A DNA stretch of 16,923 bases from UBA1715 sp045600045 (GTDB lineage: Bacteria; Bacteroidota; Bacteroidia; Bacteroidales; UBA1715): contig JAZRXD010000074.1 in the NCBI GenBank assembly GCA_045600045.1, positions 1-16,923 of the forward strand, given 5' to 3'. Shown here one piece after another: positions 6,019 to 13,913 of this stretch. Made by a program: the position numbers and the translations under genes. Numbering within the stretch: the stretch's first letter is position 1; each line of letters opens with the position of its first letter. Under the pieces are notes generated by a model. That model was not told the DNA's origin and searched no databases. It worked only from the letters and a program-made list of their open reading frames with translations.

Positions 6019-8643
6019 TTACAATTCGTTAATCTTGTTTTTCACTAACTGCAAAGCTGCTGGAATACCTTGTGGATTTTTACCACCTGCTGTCGCAAAG
6101 AATGGTTGACCGCCGCCACCACCGGCAATTTCTTTCGCCATCAACGAAATCAAGTCTTTTGCCGATAGTTTGTAGTCGTCAATAACATCTTGTGAAAGTG
6201 CTGCACACACATTTGCTTTTCCGTCAACATTGGCAGCCAAAACAATGATGAACGACGGAAGACTGTTTTTCATCGCAAAAACAATATCCTTCAATGCGTT
6301 TGCGCTCGAAACAGAAATTTCTTTCGCTACAACAGCAATGTTGTTTTTTGTTTCTACATTTTTCAACAATTCGTTTGCGGTTTGTTGTGTCTGTTGTTTT
6401 TCGAATGCCTCAAGTTGTTTCTGCAATTTTGCGTTGTCGGCAACTAATTGCTCAACTTGCTTCATCAAATTGACTGGATTTTTCAATGTTTCTTTGATTG
6501 CACTCAAAGTGTCAACTTGTTCGAAAATGAAATTTTCGGCATTGTCGGAAGTAACTGCTTCAATACGACGAATACCTGCTGCAATAGCACTTTCCGAAAC
6601 AATTTTGAAGAATCCAATTTTTCCTGTAGAAGCGATGTGCGTACCACCACAAAGTTCCATAGATTCGCCAAATTTGATTACACGAACTTTGTCGCCATAT
6701 TTTTCGCCAAACAATGCTTTAGCTCCCATTGCTTTTGCTTCGTTGATTGGCATATCGCGGAATTCTTCAAGTTGGAAATCGTTGCGAATCAATTGATTGA
6801 CGATTTGCTCAACTTTACGGATTTCTTCGTCAGTCATTTTTTGGAAATGAGAGAAGTCGAAACGTAAGCGTTCTGGCGTAACCAACGAACCTTTTTGTTC
6901 AACGTGTGAACCTAAAACTTGTTGCAAAGCAAATTGTAGCAAGTGGGTTGCCGAGTGGTTACATTCGGTCAATTCACGCGATTTTGTGTTTACTACTGCA
7001 TTGAATTCAGTATCAAGAACCTCAGGAAGTTTTTCGCAAAGATGTACGGTCAAACCGTTTTCGCGGACAGTATCAACAATAGTTGTTTTTACGCCGTTTG
7101 CCTCAATGTAACCTTTGTCGCCAACTTGTCCACCCATTTCTCCGTAGAATGGAGTCTTGTCGAACACTAATTGGTAAAGCGATTTTCCTTTGGCAGTAAC
7201 TTGACGGTATTTAACGATTGTAACCATACATTCTTTCGTGTCGTAGCCGACGAATGCATTACCTTGTTCGTTTGAAAGAACAATCCAGTCGCCAGTAGAA
7301 ATGTTTGTTGCCTGACGAGCACGTTCTTTTTGTTTGTCAAGTTCTTTTTGGAATTCCTCAATGTCAACTTCAAGATTTTGCTCGCGCGCAATCAATGTTG
7401 TTAAATCAAGTGGAAATCCGTAAGTATCGTACAACGTAAATGCGTCAACACCAGATATTTTGTTGCTATTTGCTTGTTTTACTTTCTCAATTTTTGAATT
7501 CAACAAATTGATACCAGTTTCAAGCGTTTTCAAGAATGATTTTTCTTCTTCGAAAATAACTTTCGAAATCAATTTTTCTTGGGCAATCAATTCAGGATAT
7601 GCTTTTCCCATTGTTGAAATCAAACAAGGTAGAAGACGATACATAAATGGTTCGTGAAGATTCAGGAACGTGTAACCGTAACGAACAGCACGACGAAGAA
7701 TACGACGGATTACATATCCAGCTTTGATATTTGAAGGAAGTTGTCCGTCGGCAATTGCAAACGAAATAGTACGGATGTGGTCGGCGATTACGCGCATAGC
7801 CACATCTTGTTTTGCATCTTGTCCGTATTTTGTGTTCGAAATAGCACCAATTTCTTGAATAAGAGGTTGGAAAACATCAGTGTCGTAGTTTGATTGTTTT
7901 CCTTGCGTAACCATTGCAAGACGTTCGAATCCCATACCAGTATCGATATGTTTCTTAGGAAGAAATTCCAATTCGCCGTTAGCCTTACGGTTATATTGCA
8001 TGAACACAAGGTTCCAGATTTCAATTACTTGTGGGTGGTCGTGGTTAACCAATTCGCGTCCAGGCTTCTTTGCCTTTTCATCGGCAGAACGAAGGTCAAC
8101 GTGAATTTCGGAACAAGGTCCGCAAGGGCCAACTTCGCCCATTTCCCAGAAATTGTCGTGTTTGTTGCCACTCAAAATTCTATCTTCAGGAAGATATTGT
8201 TTCCAAATGTCGAAAGCCTCTTGGTCAAAATCGGTTCCGTCGGTTTTGTCGCCTTCGAAAACAGTGGCGTACAAACAATTTTTGTCGATTTTTAGAACTT
8301 CGGTAAGATATTCCCACGCCCAGCTAATAGCTTCTTTCTTGAAATAGTCGCCAAACGACCAGTTTCCAAGCATTTCGAACATAGTGTGGTGATAGGTGTC
8401 GTGTCCAACTTCTTCCAAATCGTTGTGTTTACCAGACACACGCAAGCATTTTTGCGAATCGGCAATACGCGATTTTGTGATAGGGGAGATACCAAGGAAA
8501 ATATCTTTGAATTGGTTCATACCAGCATTGGTGAACATCAATGTTGGGTCACCTTTTACCACCATTGGAGCTGATGGGACAATGGTATGTTGTTTAGATG
8601 CAAAAAAATCTAAAAACGACTGACGTAATTCTTGAGCGTTCAT
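6019..8643 (-). CDS. alaS: Alanine--tRNA ligase
   Basis: The enzyme attaches alanine to tRNA-Ala in the cytoplasm and removes mischarged serine or glycine. At 874 aa it has the full bacterial length. The N-terminal class II synthetase domain shows 'DPTLMFTNAGMNQFKDIF' (32-49), 'CLRVSGKHNDLEEVG' (66-80), 'HHTMFEMLGNWSFGDYF' (85-101), GPCGPCSEIH and DTGMGFERLAMV. The editing-site zinc ligands are complete: H563 and H567 (HSATH), C665 and H669 (CGGTH). The C-terminal C-Ala domain has the glycine run GGGGGQP near residue 840. The start MNAQELRQSFLDFF aligns with the usual N-terminus. It has its own promoter and is followed after 26 bases by a lipoprotein gene on the same strand. Confidence 0.98.
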   Translation of the reverse strand: MNAQELRQSFLDFFASKQHTIVPSAPMVVKGDPTLMFTNAGMNQFKDIFLGISPITKSRIADSQKCLRVSGKHNDLEEVGHDTYHHTMFEMLGNWSFGDYFKKEAISWAWEYLTEVLKIDKNCLYATVFEGDKTDGTDFDQEAFDIWKQYLPEDRILSGNKHDNFWEMGEVGPCGPCSEIHVDLRSADEKAKKPGRELVNHDHPQVIEIWNLVFMQYNRKANGELEFLPKKHIDTGMGFERLAMVTQGKQSNYDTDVFQPLIQEIGAISNTKYGQDAKQDVAMRVIADHIRTISFAIADGQLPSNIKAGYVIRRILRRAVRYGYTFLNLHEPFMYRLLPCLISTMGKAYPELIAQEKLISKVIFEEEKSFLKTLETGINLLNSKIEKVKQANSNKISGVDAFTLYDTYGFPLDLTTLIAREQNLEVDIEEFQKELDKQKERARQATNISTGDWIVLSNEQGNAFVGYDTKECMVTIVKYRQVTAKGKSLYQLVFDKTPFYGEMGGQVGDKGYIEANGVKTTIVDTVRENGLTVHLCEKLPEVLDTEFNAVVNTKSRELTECNHSATHLLQFALQQVLGSHVEQKGSLVTPERLRFDFSHFQKMTDEEIRKVEQIVNQLIRNDFQLEEFRDMPINEAKAMGAKALFGEKYGDKVRVIKFGESMELCGGTHIASTGKIGFFKIVSESAIAAGIRRIEAVTSDNAENFIFEQVDTLSAIKETLKNPVNLMKQVEQLVADNAKLQKQLEAFEKQQTQQTANELLKNVETKNNIAVVAKEISVSSANALKDIVFAMKNSLPSFIIVLAANVDGKANVCAALSQDVIDDYKLSAKDLISLMAKEIAGGGGGQPFFATAGGKNPQGIPAALQLVKNKINEL

Positions 8644-8666
8644 ATATGAATTTGTTATAACGGATG

Positions 8667-8698
8667 CAAAAGTAGTTTTTTTTGGAGAATAATATCAA
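8667..8698 (-). promoter_or_regulatory. alaS promoter
   Basis: On the minus strand TACTTTTG (8667-8674) matches TAnnTTTG, with a TTG (8696-8698) 21 bases upstream as the -33 box. The -7 element ends 23 bases before the alaS ATG. Confidence 0.7.
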
Positions 8699-8735
8699 TT
8701 CGTAATAAAAAACAATAAGGTTTGAAGTAACAGAT

Positions 8736-9341
8736 CTATTTATTCTCAATTTTGAATCCTATTGGTTTACGGTTTTCAAAATTTTTTCTTGTTGTTCTAT
8801 CAGTTTGCAATTCAGCCAAAGTTTGGTTTATCAGTTCTAATTGTGTGGCGGTGTCTTCGTTTATATCGTTTTGGTCGTGTAGAACATCATCAATATAATT
8901 TTGTAACTTCGCAAAACGCATATCAATATTTTCAAATCGAATGTCGTGATTTATTACATTGGACAAGTTGTTTTTCATTAACACAAACGCTCGCATAATA
9001 TTAATGTTTGTTTGTATTGCAATGGAACTTCGCAACAATCCTGCAAGCATAGCCACACCTTCTTCTGTAAAGGCCATTGTTGTATAGCGGTTCCCGCCTT
9101 TTGGGTTTGAGGTGCAAAAATTGCACCTCAAACATTTTTCTTCTTCTTTGGTAAGTTCAAACATGAAATCAGTAGGAAAACGCTCAATATTTGACTTTAC
9201 AGCTCGTTTAAGGTATTTCGTTTCTACTTGATACAGTTGTGCTAAATCTGCATCTATCATTACTTTTTGTCCACGTATTTCGTGGATTTTTGTTTTGATT
9301 TCTTCAATGCCGGTAGGCAGAAGAGTTTCTTTTGGTTGCAT
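8736..9341 (-). CDS. ORF6N-domain DNA-binding protein, phage-type
   Basis: The 201-aa protein carries an N-terminal ORF6N domain: 'EIRGQKVMIDADLAQLYQVE' (21-40), 'LKRAVKSNIERFPTDFMFEL' (44-63), 'AFTEEGVAMLAGLL' (90-103), and 'IAIQTNINIMRAFV' (107-120). The remainder (130-185) is a predicted coiled coil. ORF6N domains occur in phage antirepressor/KilA-N-like proteins and as scattered single genes in Bacteroidota chromosomes, so a mobile origin is likely, although no phage neighbours are present. Three cysteines in a CxxCxxC arrangement (C70, C73, C76) lie where an exact inverted repeat in the DNA falls; whether they bind metal is unknown. It has its own promoter divergent from the M23 peptidase gene. 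The target and function are not determined. Confidence 0.92.
   Translation of the reverse strand: MQPKETLLPTGIEEIKTKIHEIRGQKVMIDADLAQLYQVETKYLKRAVKSNIERFPTDFMFELTKEEEKCLRCNFCTSNPKGGNRYTTMAFTEEGVAMLAGLLRSSIAIQTNINIMRAFVLMKNNLSNVINHDIRFENIDMRFAKLQNYIDDVLHDQNDINEDTATQLELINQTLAELQTDRTTRKNFENRKPIGFKIENK
9105..9133. repeat. Perfect 13-bp inverted repeat inside the ORF6N gene
   Basis: GTTTGAGGTGCAA (9105-9117) and TTGCACCTCAAAC (9121-9133) are exact reverse complements separated by AAA. The repeat lies wholly within coding sequence, over codons for LRCNFCTSN. It is the tightest inverted repeat I found in a gene here, and it is not followed by a T-run on either strand. Confidence 0.9.
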
Positions 9342-9365
9342 ACGACTAATATATGGTTATGACTA

Positions 9366-9394
9366 CAAAATTAGAAAAAATCAGAAATCATCAA
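9366..9394 (-). promoter_or_regulatory. ORF6N gene promoter
   Basis: On the minus strand TAATTTTG (9366-9373) matches TAnnTTTG, with TTG (9392-9394) 18 bases upstream. Two copies of TTATGACT flank it at 9357-9364 and 9410-9417, so an operator is possible but unproven. Confidence 0.6.
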
Positions 9395-9478
9395 TTTGAA
9401 AAAATAAGTTTATGACTTAAATATTCTATCCTAACAATCTGCTTACTGATAACTATTTTTCATTTTCGTTTTTTTTCT

Positions 9479-9486
9479 TATATTTG
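9479..9486 (+). promoter_or_regulatory. -7 promoter element of the M23 peptidase gene; fixes its start
   Basis: TATATTTG matches TAnnTTTG exactly. It overlaps the first ATG of the open frame (9484), so transcription would begin after that codon and the real start must be the next ATG at 9511, which has an A-rich leader. The -33 region is T-rich with no exact TTTG. Confidence 0.7.
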
Positions 9487-9510
9487 CACCACTCAAACAA
9501 ACAAAATTTT

Positions 9511-10470
9511 ATGGCAAAAAGTAAATTCAGATTTAATTCGGAAACCCTTCAATACGAAAAGATTGAGCGTTCTTCGAAGCGAATCTTTGTTATGTTTTTG
9601 TCATACGGCGTTTCAATTATTATTGTCGGATTTGCGTTTATGTTCACGTGGTTGCATTTTTTCCCGTCAACTCGAGAAAAACAATTGATTGACGAAAACA
9701 AAATGTTGCGTAGTCAGTACAAAACATTAAACGGACGTTTGGGAAATATGGAAGCTGTTTTGAATGACTTGGCCGACAAAGACAATAATATTTATAGAAT
9801 GGTTTTCGAATCAGAACCGATTCCCGATGCAATCCGCAACGGTGGTTTTGGTGGAGTGAACCGATATGCCGAAATCGAAGCGATTCCGAATATGGAGTTG
9901 GTTGTAAAGACAAATCAACGAATGGATGTGTTGATGAAGAAAATCTACATTCAGTCATTGTCATTTGATACGATTGTTGGGTTGGCAAAAAATAAACAGG
10001 AAATGTTGCAACATATTCCGGGTATTCAACCACTTAAATCTTATAAGTATGTTTCTGGTTTTGGAACGCGTATGCATCCTATTTACAAAACATTGCGTAC
10101 ACACTCGGGAATAGATTTGGTTGCGCCTACAGGCACGAAAATTTATGCGACGGGTGATGGAGTGGTGGTTTCTGCAAAATTTGAACGAGGTTACGGAAAG
10201 GCTGTCCTAATCGACCACGGCTATCAATATAAATCAATGTACGCTCACTGTTCAGAATTGTTGGTTCGTCCAGGTCAGAAAGTAAAACGTGGAGAATTGA
10301 TAGCATTGGTTGGTAATACAGGAGTTTCAACAGGTTCGCATTTGCATTACGAAATTATTAAGGCAGGCAAAAAGGTCAATCCAATCAATTATTTCTTGAA
10401 TGATCTTTCACCAAGCGAATTCGAGGAAATCCGTCAAATTGCTGTCCAACCAAATCAAGCATTTGATTAA
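9511..10470 (+). CDS. Membrane-anchored M23-family peptidase
   Basis: The 319-aa product is a probable cell-wall endopeptidase or an LytM-type activator. A short cytoplasmic tail is followed by one membrane segment (about 25-47), then a helical coiled region (53-90) and a periplasmic C-terminal M23/LytM domain (about 178-298). The domain keeps the zinc ligands H198 and D202 (HSGID) and H279 (HLH), plus the catalytic histidines H246 (YAH) and H277, so it should be active. M23 enzymes cut peptide cross-links in peptidoglycan, usually in growth or division; which process applies here cannot be told. I chose ATG 9511 (MAKSKFRFN) over 9484 because the earlier codon lies inside the promoter. The gene is monocistronic, with a terminator 22 bases after its stop. 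Confidence 0.93.
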   Translation: MAKSKFRFNSETLQYEKIERSSKRIFVMFLSYGVSIIIVGFAFMFTWLHFFPSTREKQLIDENKMLRSQYKTLNGRLGNMEAVLNDLADKDNNIYRMVFESEPIPDAIRNGGFGGVNRYAEIEAIPNMELVVKTNQRMDVLMKKIYIQSLSFDTIVGLAKNKQEMLQHIPGIQPLKSYKYVSGFGTRMHPIYKTLRTHSGIDLVAPTGTKIYATGDGVVVSAKFERGYGKAVLIDHGYQYKSMYAHCSELLVRPGQKVKRGELIALVGNTGVSTGSHLHYEIIKAGKKVNPINYFLNDLSPSEFEEIRQIAVQPNQAFD

Positions 10471-10491
10471 AATTTTATAGAATCAGGATAG

Positions 10492-10523
10492 AAAAGGCTG
10501 CCAAAAAAATGACAGCCTTTTTT
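10492..10523 (+). terminator. Intrinsic terminator after the M23 peptidase gene
   Basis: AAAAGGCTG (10492-10500) pairs with CAGCCTTTT around a 12-base loop, and the T-run continues to 10523. Confidence 0.9.
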
Positions 10524-10547
10524 CGTACATTATAATAATAGAATAAG

Positions 10548-10564
10548 TATTTTTTGTACATTAG
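10548..10564 (+). promoter_or_regulatory. Tentative aldolase promoter
   Basis: Two near-matches to TAnnTTTG are adjacent: TATTTTTTG (10548-10556, one base too long) and TACATTAG (10557-10564, one mismatch). Either would give a leader of roughly 50 bases before the ATG at 10620. No clear -33 box is seen. Confidence 0.35.
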
Positions 10565-10619
10565 CACCCGAAAAACCGAAAGGTGAATCAATTTGTTTAA
10601 CAACTTTAAAGTATAAAAA

Positions 10620-11618
10620 ATGGTTAATTACAAAGATCTTGGCTTGGTAAACACAAAAGAAATGTTTGCTAAAGCAGTAAAAGGGGGTTATGCAATCCCA
10701 GCATTCAACTTCAATACAATGGAGCAAATGCAAGCAATCGTTCAAGCATCAGTTGAAACAAAATCCCCTGTTATCATGCAGGTTTCTAAAGGTGCAAGAA
10801 ACTACGCTAATGGTACTATCTTACGTTACATGGCTCAAGGTGCAGTTGAATACGCAAAAGAATTGGGTATGGCCCAACCTCAAATCGTTCTTCACTTGGA
10901 TCACGGTGATAGCTTCGAACTTTGTAAAGATTGTATCGACAATGGTTTCTCTTCAGTTATGATTGATGGTTCTTCATTACCATACGAAGAAAATATCGCA
11001 TTAACAAAGAAAGTTGTTGAATATGCACACAAATTCGATGTTACTGTAGAAGCTGAACTTGGTGTTTTGGCTGGTGTTGAAGACGAAGTTCAAGCTGAAG
11101 AATCTCACTATACAAAACCAGAAGAAGTTATTGATTTCGCTACTCGTACTGGTTGCGATTCATTGGCTATCTCAATCGGAACTTCTCACGGTGCATACAA
11201 ATTCAAACCTGCACAATGTACACGTGACCCTAAAACTGGTAAATTAGTTCCACCTCCATTGGCATTCGACGTTCTTCATGCAATTGTAGAGCAATTGCGA
11301 GGGTTCCCAATCGTACTTCACGGATCTTCTTCAGTTCCACAAGACGAAGTTGATACAATCAACGCTCATGGTGGTAAATTGCCAGATGCAGTTGGTATTC
11401 CAGAAGAACAATTGCGCGAAGCTTCTAAATCTGCTGTATGTAAAATCAACATCGACTCTGACTCACGTTTGGCTATGACAGCTGCTATCCGTAAGTATTT
11501 TGACGAAAATCCAGGTCACTTCGATCCACGTCAATACTTGAAACCAGCTCGTGAGAACATGAAGAAAATGTACATGCACAAAATTCTAAACGTTCTTGGT
11601 TCAAACGACAAAGCTTAA
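10620..11618 (+). CDS. fba: Class II fructose-1,6-bisphosphate aldolase
   Basis: This 332-aa zinc enzyme interconverts fructose-1,6-bisphosphate with dihydroxyacetone phosphate and glyceraldehyde-3-phosphate in glycolysis and gluconeogenesis. Family motifs are all present: 'IPAFNFNTMEQMQAI' near the N-terminus, HLDHGDS (92-98) with catalytic D94 and zinc ligand H95, VEAELG (143-148), GTSHG (187-191), VLHGSS (232-237) and NIDSDSR (277-283). Codon choice differs from the neighbours, favouring GGT, CGT, TTC, AAC and GAA, as expected for a highly expressed gene. Terminators lie on both sides, so it is its own transcription unit. A start at ATG 10620 after an A-rich leader fits the family N-terminus. 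Confidence 0.97.
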   Translation: MVNYKDLGLVNTKEMFAKAVKGGYAIPAFNFNTMEQMQAIVQASVETKSPVIMQVSKGARNYANGTILRYMAQGAVEYAKELGMAQPQIVLHLDHGDSFELCKDCIDNGFSSVMIDGSSLPYEENIALTKKVVEYAHKFDVTVEAELGVLAGVEDEVQAEESHYTKPEEVIDFATRTGCDSLAISIGTSHGAYKFKPAQCTRDPKTGKLVPPPLAFDVLHAIVEQLRGFPIVLHGSSSVPQDEVDTINAHGGKLPDAVGIPEEQLREASKSAVCKINIDSDSRLAMTAAIRKYFDENPGHFDPRQYLKPARENMKKMYMHKILNVLGSNDKA

Positions 11619-11639
11619 TAATTAGTTTTATCAATACTG

Positions 11640-11672
11640 AAAGAGACGTCATTTTTATGGCGTCTCTTTTTT
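11640..11672 (+). terminator. Intrinsic terminator after the aldolase gene
   Basis: AAAGAGACG (11640-11648) pairs with CGTCTCTTT around a 12-base loop and runs into T6. The stem core AGAGACG/CGTCTCT is the same as in the purL terminator at 13914-13943. Confidence 0.92.
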
Positions 11673-11703
11673 GTTTTAGAAAACACTACTTTGTGTTTTA
11701 GTT

Positions 11704-12177
11704 ATGATGGAATTGTCGTTGTTCGCACAAAAAGAATTTGTGGATTTAGGTCTTTCTGTGAAATGGGCAACGTGTAATGTTGGTGCAAAATCTCCTGAAG
11801 GATATGGAAAACTATATCTATTCGAAGAAACGAAACTGTTCAATACGAAAAATAATCGACTTCCAACAGAGGATGAAATGGAGGACTTAGTAAAATCTTG
11901 TATATGGGAATGGACAACCCAAAATGGCGTGAATGGCTATAAAGTAACAAGCAAAAGAAACGGCAAGTTTATATTTCTTCCTGCTGCAGGACTACAATTT
12001 GGTGATGAAATTAGTCAGGTTGGAGAGGTTGGAATGTATTGGTCGGGGACAGAAAGTAAACCATATCCATATTTTGTATGGATTTTAGAGATTTGGTATC
12101 ATGGTGGCGAACAATGTTATACATCAAAAATAGGACGTGATCATAAGTTGTCGGTACGTCTTGTTCGTGATTTATAA
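11704..12177 (+). CDS. FISUMP-like domain protein with uncertain start
   Basis: The 157-aa frame resembles the Fibrobacter succinogenes major paralogous domain (FISUMP/TIGR02145-like) found in many exported Bacteroidota and Fibrobacterota proteins. Blocks seen are 'FVDLGLSVKWATCNVGAKSP' (12-31), 'RLPTEDEMEDLVKSC' (52-66), 'WEWTTQNGVNGYKVT' (68-82), 'FIFLPAAG' (89-96), MYWSGTES (111-118) and a final SVRLVRD. The function is unknown. The start is odd: the residues before the domain read KTLLCVLVMMELSLFAQ if the frame is extended upstream, a good signal-peptide sequence, but the codon expected to be ATG is TAG (11677-11679). Starting at 11704 leaves only MMELSLFAQ, too short for normal export. 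It may have lost its start or be degrading. It lies 31 bases after the aldolase terminator. Confidence 0.7.
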   Translation: MMELSLFAQKEFVDLGLSVKWATCNVGAKSPEGYGKLYLFEETKLFNTKNNRLPTEDEMEDLVKSCIWEWTTQNGVNGYKVTSKRNGKFIFLPAAGLQFGDEISQVGEVGMYWSGTESKPYPYFVWILEIWYHGGEQCYTSKIGRDHKLSVRLVRDL

Positions 12178-12219
12178 TATACTCCATTCAATTGTAATCA
12201 AAATATCCACGAAAATCTC

Positions 12220-12227
12220 TATTTTTG
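12220..12227 (+). promoter_or_regulatory. -7 promoter element of rimO
   Basis: TATTTTTG matches TAnnTTTG and ends 21 bases before the rimO ATG. A TTG lies 25 bases upstream, longer than usual for the -33 box. Confidence 0.6.
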
Positions 12228-12248
12228 CGCAACGAAAAATAGTCGATA

Positions 12249-13535
12249 ATGCAGTCGGTAAACATAATAACTCTTGGTTGCTCAAAAAATACGGTTGATT
12301 CCGAACATCTTGCTCGTCAGTTGGCGGCAATGAATTATAAATTATATTTCGATTCGGAAAAATTCACCGATGTCGTGATAATCAATACGTGTGGATTTAT
12401 TCACGATGCAAAACAAGAATCAATCGACACTATTTTGAATGCTGTTCAGGCAAAAAATGCGGGAAAAATCAAGAAATTATATGTGATGGGGTGTCTTTCG
12501 CAACGCTATGCTGAAGAACTTCGTGCCGAAATACCTGAAGTTGATTCGTTTTTTGGTGCTCGTGGTTTTGATGATATTTTACGAGAATTAAACGTTGAGA
12601 GACAAGAAAATTTGTTACAGGAACGCATTGTAACAACTCCAAAACATTTAGCATATCTCAAACTTGCCGAAGGTTGCAATCGTTCGTGTGCGTTTTGTGC
12701 AATCCCTTCAATACGAGGGAAATACATCTCGGAACCAATTGAAAATTTGGTGAAAGAAGCTCAATTTTTGGTAAACAACGGAGCAAAGGAATTGTCGTTG
12801 ATTGCTCAGGATTTGTCGTTTTTCGGTTATGATTTGTACAAACGTAATGTTTTGGCAGAATTGCTCGAAAAACTACAACCAATCGAAGGTTTGGAGTGGA
12901 TACGTTTGCATTATTTGTATCCAAACAGTTTTCCTAAGGACGTTCTTGATTCAATGAATCAACTTTCCAAGGTTTGTCACTACATTGATATCCCGTTTCA
13001 ACATGCGTCGGACAAGGTTCTTACGAAAATGCGACGTTTCTTTTCTGAAAAGGAAACGTTTTCGTTGATGGAAGAACTCAAGACGAAAGTTCCCAATATT
13101 GCCATAAGAACCACGTTGATTGTCGGTCATCCGGGCGAAACGGAAAAAGAATTTCAAAAACTTGTTGATTTTGTGCAACAGGCGGAATTCGATCGTTTGG
13201 GTGTGTTCACGTATTCTCACGAGGAAGGCACGTTTGCCGGCGAGAATTATCGAAATACGATTCCTGAACACGTGAAACTGGAACGTCAGGAAATTATAAT
13301 GAATATTCAACAGGAAATTTCGTTGAAGAAAAATGTAGCAAAAGTAGGAAAAACGTTCCCTGTTTTGATTGATAGAAAAGATGATGAAGGTTTTGTCGGT
13401 CGTACGCAATATGATGCTTACGAAGTAGATAACGAAGTTTTTGTTGAAGATACAGATTTGAAAGTCGGTGAGTTTTATAAAGTGAAAATCACCAACGCCG
13501 ACACGTATGATTTAATAGGTGAGTGCGTAAAATAG
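12249..13535 (+). CDS. rimO: Ribosomal protein S12 methylthiotransferase
   Basis: This 428-aa radical-SAM enzyme adds a methylthio group to a conserved aspartate of ribosomal protein S12. The N-terminal MTTase domain has the three cluster cysteines C11 (LGCSKN), C48 (NTCGF) and C82 (MGCLSQRY). The radical-SAM CxxxCxxC motif is C143, C147 and C150 (CNRSCAFC). The C-terminal TRAM-like region follows from about residue 365. The sequences LGCSKNTVDSE and GCNRSCAFCAIPSIRGKY favour RimO over MiaB, and the length fits. The gene has its own -7 element and ends one base from the convergent crcB stop codon. Confidence 0.96.
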   Translation: MQSVNIITLGCSKNTVDSEHLARQLAAMNYKLYFDSEKFTDVVIINTCGFIHDAKQESIDTILNAVQAKNAGKIKKLYVMGCLSQRYAEELRAEIPEVDSFFGARGFDDILRELNVERQENLLQERIVTTPKHLAYLKLAEGCNRSCAFCAIPSIRGKYISEPIENLVKEAQFLVNNGAKELSLIAQDLSFFGYDLYKRNVLAELLEKLQPIEGLEWIRLHYLYPNSFPKDVLDSMNQLSKVCHYIDIPFQHASDKVLTKMRRFFSEKETFSLMEELKTKVPNIAIRTTLIVGHPGETEKEFQKLVDFVQQAEFDRLGVFTYSHEEGTFAGENYRNTIPEHVKLERQEIIMNIQQEISLKKNVAKVGKTFPVLIDRKDDEGFVGRTQYDAYEVDNEVFVEDTDLKVGEFYKVKITNADTYDLIGECVK

Positions 13536-13547
13536 TTTAGTTACGCA
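13524..13547. terminator. Hairpin spanning the rimO and crcB stop codons
   Basis: TGCGTAA (13524-13530) pairs with TTACGCA (13541-13547) around AATAGTTTAG. Both stop codons (13533-13535 plus strand, 13537-13539 minus strand) lie in the loop. There is no clear T-run, so it is at best a weak bidirectional terminator. Confidence 0.4.
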
Positions 13548-13911
13548 TCAAATATATGCCGAACAATAATGCGGCAATTCCCACGAAAATGCTTGCACAT
13601 AAATAAATGAGCGACATAACGTAGTTGTTGCCTTGTAGCAATGCTACATTTTCGTTTATGAACGTAGAGAATGTGGTGAAACTGCCGCAAAATCCTACCG
13701 TTAAAAATAATCTAACGGATTGGTTGCCGATGTTGTATTTTTCAAACATTGCGTAGAACAATCCTATGCAAAAACAACCGATAATATTCACGGCAAATGT
13801 TCCTAATGGAAAATGATAGAACGAAAATCGTTGGAAAAATTGCGAAAGCAACCAACGGAGAATTCCTCCGCAGCAACTACCTAATCCAATTGCAATAATA
13901 CTTTGTAACAT
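13537..13911 (-). CDS. crcB: Fluoride ion channel CrcB/Fluc
   Basis: The 124-aa protein has four hydrophobic membrane segments (about 3-25, 36-56, 68-91 and 98-121) and works as a dual-topology dimer that exports fluoride across the inner membrane. Family motifs are GSCCGGILRW (11-20) with R19, GTFAVNIIGCF (37-47) with T38 and N42, and GFCGSFTTFSTF (73-84), which includes the phenylalanines and the sodium-site segment. The ATG lies two bases after the T-run of the purL terminator. There is no room for a fluoride riboswitch and none is seen, so expression may rely on read-through from purL. Only one crcB copy is visible. Confidence 0.94.
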   Translation of the reverse strand: MLQSIIAIGLGSCCGGILRWLLSQFFQRFSFYHFPLGTFAVNIIGCFCIGLFYAMFEKYNIGNQSVRLFLTVGFCGSFTTFSTFINENVALLQGNNYVMSLIYLCASIFVGIAALLFGIYLMRN

Positions 13912-13913
13912 AT

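Noticed and set aside
6230..8623. Several plus-strand open frames of 60-190 codons opposite alaS
   Set aside because: They lie antisense to a clearly conserved gene, have no recognisable motifs and are rich in cysteine, phenylalanine and serine, as expected of shadows.
1148..9341. A defence island formed by the AAA/DUF4143 ATPase and the ORF6N gene
   Set aside because: The two are separated by about 6 kb of housekeeping and envelope genes on the other strand, with no nuclease, toxin or methylase nearby, so nothing supports a joint system.
5135..9445. AACAATCTGCTTA occurs in two intergenic regions, at 5135-5147 and 9433-9445
   Set aside because: A repeated 13-mer pair is expected by chance in about 17 kb of AT-rich sequence, and the flanks do not match.
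9484..9510. Upstream ATG extending the M23 peptidase by nine residues (MHHSNKQNF)
   Set aside because: It lies inside the TATATTTG -7 element, so it would not be transcribed in a start-competent mRNA.
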